Origin: an uncultured Collinsella sp. | GTDB taxonomy: Bacteria; Actinomycetota; Coriobacteriia; Coriobacteriales; Coriobacteriaceae | Assembly: GCA_958348565.1 (NCBI GenBank) | Contig: CATVZP010000072.1 | Span: 1 to 10,151, forward strand | DNA: 10,151 nucleotides | Direction: 5' to 3' | In this document: positions 5,405-10,151 of the stretch, one piece after another | How the letters are laid out: every line of letters begins with the position of its first letter | How positions within the stretch are numbered: position 1 is the stretch's first letter | The notes under the pieces: generated by a model | The model's database searches: none | What the model saw: the letters and a program-made list of their open reading frames with translations, nothing else | Told to the model about the DNA's origin: nothing | Program-made: the position numbers and the translations under genes

Positions 5405-6013
5405 ATGTTCTGTCCCACTTGTGGTTCTCCCATTTCGGATGATGCCAAATTCTGCCCTGTTTGCGGATCCGCCGTTGGTGCCGCTTCTGCCGCTGCGGCC
5501 CCGCAGCCCCAGCCCGCTCCGGCCCAGGCTATTCAGCCCGCGCCCCAGCCTCAGCAGCAGTACACCGGTCAATACGCCCAACAGTCCGCATCCGCTCCGA
5601 TGGGCTATGACCCCATTAAGGCTGACCGCAGCCTGATCGGCTGGCTGCTGCTCTCTCTTGTGACCTGCGGTATCTATTCGTTCTACTTCCTGTATTGCTT
5701 GGCACGCGACGTCAACACGTTGTGTCAGGATGACGGCGATTACACGCCGGGTCTGGCGGAATTCATCCTTCTATCGTTTGTGACCTGCGGCTTCTACGCG
5801 TACTACTGGTATTACAAGATTGGCAACCGCCTGCAGGCCAACGCTCCTCGCTACGGCCTGGTGTTCCAGGAAAACGGCACCACCGTTCTTCTGTGGCAGA
5901 TCTTCGGCGCGCTCCTGTGCGGCCTTGGTCCCATCTTCGCTATGAACATCGTCATCAATAATACCAATGCCATGGCAACGGCTTACAACACTCGCCTTGG
6001 CGCTCGTGCCTAA
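5405..6013 (+). CDS. Zinc-ribbon membrane protein with duplicated DUF4234-type segment
   Basis: The product has 202 residues. It opens MFCPTCGSPISDDAKFCPVCG, a zinc ribbon with Cys3, Cys6, Cys17 and Cys20 at the same positions as in the upstream gene's product. A Gln/Pro/Ala linker (31-65) leads to a membrane part with helices near 76-98, 117-137 and 160-186. SLVTCGIYSFYFLY (84-97) and SFVTCGFYAYYWYY (124-137) are clearly similar to each other; the TCGIY pattern is typical of DUF4234. The protein probably sits in the membrane with a cytoplasmic zinc ribbon; its role is unknown. AAGGAG lies 6 nt before the ATG. The DUF2752 gene begins 13 nt after the stop, so the two are likely co-transcribed. 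A 12-bp palindrome and a leader hairpin lie upstream. Confidence 0.9.
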   Translation: MFCPTCGSPISDDAKFCPVCGSAVGAASAAAAPQPQPAPAQAIQPAPQPQQQYTGQYAQQSASAPMGYDPIKADRSLIGWLLLSLVTCGIYSFYFLYCLARDVNTLCQDDGDYTPGLAEFILLSFVTCGFYAYYWYYKIGNRLQANAPRYGLVFQENGTTVLLWQIFGALLCGLGPIFAMNIVINNTNAMATAYNTRLGARA

Positions 6014-6026
6014 CAATAAGGGCGGC

Positions 6027-6503
6027 GTGAACAGCTTCCAGGGACATAGGGGCACGGCAGAGCTCCTTCGCCGCGCCCTTTTTTGCACCGGCGCGCTCTT
6101 TGTCGCCTGGCTCGCGCTCTACCTGCTCGACATTGGCTGCATTTTTCGATTGATGACGGGCATTCCTTGTCCGGGATGCGGCATGACGAGGGCGTGGCTG
6201 GCGGCGCTGCGCCTCGATTATGCGGCTGCCTTTGCCTACCATCCGCTGTTTTGGGTGGTGCCGATTGCGTTTGTGCTCGCGTTCGTGCGCGAGGAGGTGG
6301 CATCGAGCAAGCTAAAGCGTGGTATCGACATTGCGGTCACCGTGTTGTGCGTGCTGGTCGTCGTCGTATGGATCGTGCGCCTCGTCAATCCGGCAGATGC
6401 CGGTCTGCTCTTTGGCGGCTATGCGCCCGCCGGAGTTCCCGACGATATCATCCACCTCGAACCCCCACGCTGGCTCACCATCCTTCGCTCTTACCTGGCG
6501 TGA
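6027..6503 (+). CDS. DUF2752 domain membrane protein
   Basis: I choose the GTG at 6027, preceded by AAGGG, which gives 158 residues. An ATG at 5967 in the same frame would overlap the upstream gene by 47 nt and has no clear ribosome binding site. Helix 1 spans about 17-36. Then comes IPCPGCGMTRAWLAAL (46-61), the signature of DUF2752 with its CxxC pair (Cys48, Cys51), followed by AAAFAYHPLFWVVPIAF (66-82) and a last helix near 100-119. The tail is soluble and Pro-rich. The biochemical role of DUF2752 is unknown; the CPGCGMTRA motif may bind metal or form a disulfide. The gene follows the DUF4234-type gene by 13 nt and is closed by a terminator, so these two form an operon. Start confidence is lower than gene confidence. 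Confidence 0.9.
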   Translation: MNSFQGHRGTAELLRRALFCTGALFVAWLALYLLDIGCIFRLMTGIPCPGCGMTRAWLAALRLDYAAAFAYHPLFWVVPIAFVLAFVREEVASSKLKRGIDIAVTVLCVLVVVVWIVRLVNPADAGLLFGGYAPAGVPDDIIHLEPPRWLTILRSYLA

Positions 6504-6535
6504 CGGAGGACGCGCTAGAAAAACGGTCGACACAT

Positions 6536-6580
6536 AAGCGGGGGCGAACGTTGAGATAACGTCCGCCCCCGCTTTGCTTT
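6536..6580 (+). terminator. Terminator between the DUF2752 gene and the convergent M20 gene
   Basis: AAGCGGGGGCGAACGTT (6536-6552) and AACGTCCGCCCCCGCTT (6558-6574) pair over 17 positions with one A-C mismatch, around GAGAT. TGCTTT follows the stem on the plus strand. The minus-strand side has no U-run, so it serves mainly the DUF2752 operon, though the stem may also slow minus-strand transcription from the M20 gene ending at 6610. Confidence 0.88.
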
Positions 6581-6609
6581 AGCCAGGCTGTTATGGATGG
6601 GCGTGACGG

Positions 6610-8073
6610 CTACTCGTCGCGCTTTTCCTCGTGGCGAGCGGCAGCCCGCGCATCGTGGATGCCCTTGATTGCAGCATGGCGGGCGGTGCGAGCATCGTGC
6701 ATGGCGTCGCGCGCCTCAGCGGCCGTGGCCTTGGCAGAGCGCAGCTTGGCGGCCAAGTCGGGGTTGGTCTCGGCAACCGCGGCGATCGTGGGGCCGTCGA
6801 GCTCCTCTTGCGTGGGCTCGGCCAAAAAGTCGATAGCATACTGGGCGGCCACCATGGAGCCCTTTGCCAGCACGGTCTCGTCAATCTTGTAGAAGCAAGA
6901 ATGTTGGGCGTACGTGGCGCCAATCTGGGGGTTGCGCGTGCCAACAAAGGCGAGCACGCCCGGCACGCGGCGCAGGTACTCCGAGAAGTCCTCGCCCGAA
7001 AGCGTGCCGCGATAATGGCCTTCGCCCGCGGGGCCCAGACACTTAATTACGGCCTGACGGCAGCGCTCGCTCGAGCCTGCGTCGTTTTCGACCTTGTAGT
7101 TGGCGATGGTGTAGTCGGTGAGCTCTGCCTCGGCGCCCAAGGCGGCCGCAGTATGCTCCACGATGCGGCGCATAAGCTCCGGCATTTCCTCGTGGGTCGA
7201 ATCGCCGTAGGTGCGCACCGTGCCGGCGAGGTAGGCCGTGCCGGCGATAACGTTGCGCGCGGTGCCGCCGTGCAGCTCGCCGACGGTGATGACAGCCGGC
7301 TCGTAGGGGCTGATCTCGCGCGAAACGATGGTCTGTAGGGCATTGACGATCTCGGCGGCAACCATGACGGCGTCGTGGCCGCGCTGGGGCATGGCGCCGT
7401 GGCACGAGGTGCCGCGGACATCGATGCGGAACCAGTCGGTATTGGCCATACGCGGGCCGGGCTCGCAGCTTACGGTGCCGGCGTCGACCTCGCTCCAGAT
7501 GTGCGCGGCGTAGGCGCCATCGACGCCGTCGAGCACGCCCGTGCCGATCATGAGTTTGGCGCCCTGACCGTTTTCCTCACTGGGCTGAAAGACGATGCGG
7601 ACCTCGCCGTGGATGTCGTCGGTCATGTGGCGCAGGATCTGCAGCGTGCCGAGCATCATGGCGATGTGGCAGTCGTGGCCGCAGGCGTGCATGCAGCCCT
7701 CGTTGACGCTGGCGAACTCCTCACCGGTCTGCTCGGTGACGGGCAGGGCGTCGATATCGGCACGCAGCAGGATGCGGCGGCGCGGCGTGCCGTCCTCGCG
7801 ATAGGCGTCGGGTGCGGTGCCGCGAAGGGTCGCCACCAAGCCGGTCTTGAGCGGACGCTCGTAGGGGATATTCATGGCGTCGAGCTGGTTGGCGATGTCG
7901 GAGGTCGTGCGCTCCTCGGCAAGGCTCAGCTCAGGGTGCTTATGGAAGTGCCGGCGCTGCTTGATGATATAGGGCTCAAACTCGGCGGCGATATCTCGGA
8001 TGGCCGCGGTGACGTCGTCTGCCGCGCGAACCTCGGTTGCCGCCATAATCTGCTGTGCCTTGGTTTTCGTCAT
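6610..8073 (-). CDS. M20-family amidohydrolase / metallopeptidase (hippurate hydrolase-like)
   Basis: The start is MTKTKAQQIM at 8073, preceded on the minus strand by AAGGAG at 10 nt. The frame stays open upstream to 8466, but that part has no family features. Length is 487 residues. RRHFHKHPELSLAEERT (40-56), RADIDALPVTEQTGEEF (104-120), HACGHDCHIAM (129-139), FQPSEENGQGA (162-172), SCHGAMPQRGHDAV (223-236) and SGEDFSEYL (359-367) are classic M20D motifs. By family alignment the metal ligands should be Cys131, His133, Glu167, His191 and His391, all present. Such enzymes release amino acids from N-acyl or amide conjugates and act in the cytosol; the exact substrate is open. The catalytic fold ends near residue 418. 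A further ~69 residues form an Ala-, Arg- and Glu-rich helical tail absent from usual members of about 390-400 residues. Divergent from the YtcJ-like gene. Confidence 0.94.
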   Translation of the reverse strand: MTKTKAQQIMAATEVRAADDVTAAIRDIAAEFEPYIIKQRRHFHKHPELSLAEERTTSDIANQLDAMNIPYERPLKTGLVATLRGTAPDAYREDGTPRRRILLRADIDALPVTEQTGEEFASVNEGCMHACGHDCHIAMMLGTLQILRHMTDDIHGEVRIVFQPSEENGQGAKLMIGTGVLDGVDGAYAAHIWSEVDAGTVSCEPGPRMANTDWFRIDVRGTSCHGAMPQRGHDAVMVAAEIVNALQTIVSREISPYEPAVITVGELHGGTARNVIAGTAYLAGTVRTYGDSTHEEMPELMRRIVEHTAAALGAEAELTDYTIANYKVENDAGSSERCRQAVIKCLGPAGEGHYRGTLSGEDFSEYLRRVPGVLAFVGTRNPQIGATYAQHSCFYKIDETVLAKGSMVAAQYAIDFLAEPTQEELDGPTIAAVAETNPDLAAKLRSAKATAAEARDAMHDARTARHAAIKGIHDARAAARHEEKRDE

Positions 8074-8124
8074 GGTCGATTTGCTCCTTGCTGGGTTGAT
8101 CGCAAAATCGTACAGGCTCTCTCC

Positions 8125-8154
8125 AGTATGCCACCTGCCGCTAGGGCTGGTAAA
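8125..8154 (-). promoter_or_regulatory. Candidate promoter of the M20 gene
   Basis: On the minus strand, TTTACC (8149-8154) and CATACT (8125-8130) stand 18 nt apart, about 50 nt ahead of the start at 8073. Both hexamers are only moderate matches to -35 and -10. It lies in the 168-nt divergent intergenic region shared with the YtcJ-like gene. Confidence 0.35.
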
Positions 8155-8241
8155 GTTGCCGTTTGCCGCTTGGGGTTTTGTTGCAAGGGCGGGGGAGTAC
8201 ACTCGGGGGTGTTGAATTTCCTGCCAGAGATGGGGACGCCC

Positions 8242-9879
8242 ATGCAACATATCGATCGGATTATCTGTTCCAAGAACGTCTTTACCGCCCAAGACGGCAT
8301 CGATACCGCTCGCGAGCTGGCGATCGCCATCGCGGGTGATCACATCGTTGCAGTTGGCGCGCCCGATGACGTGATTGCCGCCGCGCCTGCCGTCACGCCG
8401 GTGATCGATTACGGCGAGCAGTTTGTCTGCCCCGGTTTCCATGACGCGCACCTGCACTTCTTCCATACCTCGGTTGGTTCCTCGCCGTATATGCTCATGG
8501 ATATGGGCACGTCAGAGGCGGCGCTGGTGCAGCACGCGCTCGAGTTTTCCCAGGACCTGCCCGACGACGCCTGGGTCGTGACGCAGGGCTGGCGCGATTA
8601 TCGTTGGGACCCGCCTAAGCATCCTACCAAGGCGTCGCTCGATGCAGCTTTTCCCGATCGCCCCTGTGTTATGTACTCGGGTGACGGGCATACGCTGTGG
8701 CTCAACAGCCGCGCGCTCGAGGCGCTCGGCGTGACGCGTGACAGCGAGCCGCCAGCGGGTGGCAGCTACGACAAGGACGCAAACGGCGAGCTCACGGGCA
8801 TTGCTCACGAAGCGGCTGCCATGCAGCTGTTGCCGCGCTGCCTTGAGTGGCTGGGCGAAGATCGCATTGCAAGCGCTTACGCCGATCAAATGAGGCGCAT
8901 GGCCGAGCAGGGTATTACCTCGATCTGTGATATGTCGCTCATGCCCATGCCGGGCTGCGATTTTATCCGCGACGACGTCTACGACAAACTGCAGACAGCC
9001 GGCAAACTGAGTATTCGTGCCCATCTGTTCCCCACGCTGCTGGATGACCAGTCGCGTCTAGAAGAGCTGCAGGTGCGTTACGCGAACAACGCGCTGCTTT
9101 CGGCGCCGGGTTTTAAGCAGTTCTTCGACGGCGTGTCGAGCGAACACACGGCATATCTCACTGAGCCCTATACCAATCCGCGCTTCCCGGGCGACCAGGG
9201 CCGTCTGACGGTCCCGGCTGAGCGCATGCGCAAATTGGTTCTGGCGGCCGCGGAGCGTGGTCACACCGTGCGCATCCACGTCATCGGTGACGGTGCGATT
9301 CATGCCGCGCTGGATATCTTCGAGGAGGCCGCCGACCTGTACGGGCTGCCCCAGCACGGCCATAACACGCTCGAGCATCTGGAGAACCTCCTGCCCGAGG
9401 ACATCGATCGCTTGCGCAAGCTCAACGTGGTTGCCTCGAGCCAGCCCTGCCACATTACGCTCGACCCGGGTGGACCGGAGCGCGATCTGGGCCTTGAGCG
9501 CAGCCGCATCATGTGGCCGTTCGCAACCTATAAGCAGCGCGGCATTCGCCAAGCCTTCGGTACCGACAGTCCTATCACGCCCGTTACCAGCATGAACGTG
9601 CTCTACACGGCTATCACGCGCCAGGACCCCAAAAGCCACTGGCCCGAGGGCGGCTGGTTGCCGAGCGAGCGCATCGATGCGGCAACAGCCCTGCGCAACT
9701 ACACCCTGGGCAGCGCCTATGCAGCGGGCGACGAGCAAAACCTCGGCAGCTTGGAGCCCGGCAAGTACGCCGACCTGGTAGTCCTGGACCAAAACCCGCT
9801 TACCATTGACCCCCAAGAGCTCCAGGCCACCAAAGTCCAAGCCACCTACCTGGCAGGCAACTTGATTTACGAGCGCTAG
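8242..9879 (+). CDS. YtcJ-like metal-dependent amidohydrolase (Amidohydro_3 type)
   Basis: I choose the ATG at 8242, preceded by GGGG at 6 nt; an in-frame ATG at 8230 has a weaker site, and the open frame back to 7375 is only antisense to the M20 gene. Length is 545 residues, usual for the YtcJ family. Metal-site motifs are in order: FVCPGFHDAHLHF (61-73, His70 and His72), FKQFFDGV (291-298, Lys292, likely the carboxylated bridging lysine), RIHVIGDGAIHAALD (344-358, His346), TLEHLENL (376-383, His379) and FGTDSPITP (439-447, Asp442). The C-terminus GSLEPGKYADLVVLDQNPL (502-520) rebuilds the small beta domain with the N-terminus. Such enzymes hydrolyse amides, N-formyl or cyclic amides; the substrate is unknown. 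No signal peptide is visible, so it should be cytosolic. It diverges from the M20 gene and is followed by an inverted repeat, not a typical terminator. Confidence 0.94.
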   Translation: MQHIDRIICSKNVFTAQDGIDTARELAIAIAGDHIVAVGAPDDVIAAAPAVTPVIDYGEQFVCPGFHDAHLHFFHTSVGSSPYMLMDMGTSEAALVQHALEFSQDLPDDAWVVTQGWRDYRWDPPKHPTKASLDAAFPDRPCVMYSGDGHTLWLNSRALEALGVTRDSEPPAGGSYDKDANGELTGIAHEAAAMQLLPRCLEWLGEDRIASAYADQMRRMAEQGITSICDMSLMPMPGCDFIRDDVYDKLQTAGKLSIRAHLFPTLLDDQSRLEELQVRYANNALLSAPGFKQFFDGVSSEHTAYLTEPYTNPRFPGDQGRLTVPAERMRKLVLAAAERGHTVRIHVIGDGAIHAALDIFEEAADLYGLPQHGHNTLEHLENLLPEDIDRLRKLNVVASSQPCHITLDPGGPERDLGLERSRIMWPFATYKQRGIRQAFGTDSPITPVTSMNVLYTAITRQDPKSHWPEGGWLPSERIDAATALRNYTLGSAYAAGDEQNLGSLEPGKYADLVVLDQNPLTIDPQELQATKVQATYLAGNLIYER

Positions 9880-9897
9880 CCCCGCATCCCACCTCTC

Positions 9898-9964
9898 AGT
9901 TGCGGTGAAATAGTCCCTAAAATCGGCCTTCAAGCCCAAAAACAGGAACTATTCCACCGCAACT
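9898..9964. repeat. 67-bp imperfect inverted repeat, candidate dispersed intergenic element
   Basis: The arms at 9898-9918 and 9944-9964 (starting AGTTGCGGTG and ending CACCGCAACT) match at 19 of 21 positions around a 25-nt centre. On the plus strand the two differences are A-C mismatches; on the minus strand both become G-U wobbles, so a minus-strand RNA pairs over all 21 positions. No U-run follows on either side, so it is not a standard terminator. It begins 19 nt after the YtcJ-like stop. Its form resembles palindromic repeat units or a small MITE. Confidence 0.7.
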
Positions 9965-10123
9965 TAAAAGAGCGCGTCCCAACAACGTGCCCCTATCTTG
10001 TGCATCCCATCCGCATCGCCATTTTGCTGCACTGACTTTTCTGAATGCCGGGCCCGAATTAGTTAACCTGGCTCCCGGGGCGGACCGGAGGGCATGAAGT
10101 TTGTCGCGAGTTCCGCACGCAAA
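9965..10123. other. Gene-free stretch before the window edge
   Basis: I see no coding region with a ribosome binding site or recognisable product on either strand. A minus-strand open frame here (10132-9917) crosses the inverted repeat and looks random. The stretch may hold the upstream or downstream region of a gene outside the window. Confidence 0.5.
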
Positions 10124-10146
10124 GGAAAGCACTTAATGTGCTTTCC
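10124..10146. terminator. Perfect 9-bp hairpin at the window end, terminator-like
   Basis: GGAAAGCAC and GTGCTTTCC are perfect inverted arms around TTAAT. AAA precedes the stem, and GTCTT, cut by the window end, follows it. It could end a minus-strand gene from beyond the edge or a plus-strand RNA; the T-run cannot be judged because the sequence stops. Confidence 0.5.
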
Positions 10147-10151
10147 GTCTT

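Noticed and set aside
7375..8241. N-terminal extension of the YtcJ-like protein by 289 codons
   Set aside because: This part lies antisense to the M20 gene and has no domain; the family fold begins exactly at the ATG at 8242.
8074..8466. N-terminal extension of the M20 protein by 131 codons
   Set aside because: It overlaps the YtcJ-like gene antisense and lacks family features; AAGGAG before 8073 marks the true start.

Overview
This is a GC-rich bacterial chromosomal window with tightly packed genes and GC-rich third codon positions. The gene set (YebC, an Asp23/AmaP/DUF2273 operon, YitT, zinc-ribbon membrane proteins, amidohydrolases) and the gene style fit a Gram-positive actinobacterium. 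My best guess is the Coriobacteriia, probably Collinsella or a close relative. That placement is inferred from gene content and from intergenic hairpin types that look familiar; it is not proven. Nothing here resembles a prophage, insertion sequence, CRISPR array or RNA gene cluster.

Layout. (1) 37-843: a YebC/TACO1-family protein, closed by a strong terminator (913-955). The U-tract of that terminator runs directly into a perfect TATAAT. (2) 1011-2492: a three-gene envelope-stress type operon, AmaP-like membrane anchor, DUF2273 small membrane protein (GTG start overlapping the previous stop) and Asp23/Gls24-family protein, followed by two hairpins (2492-2526 and 2545-2584). (3) 2699-3721: a YitT/DUF2179-family membrane protein. 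(4) 3872-6503: three membrane proteins in a row: a zinc-ribbon protein with a DUF4013-like membrane region and a long Pro-Ala tail, a second zinc-ribbon protein with a duplicated DUF4234-type segment, and a DUF2752 protein. A rho-independent terminator separates the first from the other two, and another closes the group. (5) 6610-8073 (minus strand): an M20-family amidohydrolase/peptidase with an unusual charged C-terminal tail. (6) 8242-9879 (plus strand): a YtcJ-like amidohydrolase transcribed divergently from the M20 gene. (7) 9880-10151: no gene, but a large imperfect inverted repeat and a second perfect hairpin at the window edge.

How the genes may work together. The AmaP/DUF2273/Asp23 trio is known in Firmicutes as a membrane-tethered Asp23 system tied to cell-envelope homeostasis. 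Here both DUF2273 and Asp23 carry long hydrophilic N-terminal extensions. The zinc-ribbon/DUF4234/DUF2752 group has no assigned function; matching zinc-ribbon heads and adjacency suggest one membrane module. The two divergent metal-dependent hydrolases could share substrates (N-acyl amino acids, amides or small peptides), but the sequence does not fix a substrate.

The least explained parts are the zinc-ribbon membrane cluster with its repeat-encoded Pro-Ala tail, the hydrophilic extensions on the Asp23 system, and the intergenic inverted repeats. I did not find a clear new defence or mobile system.
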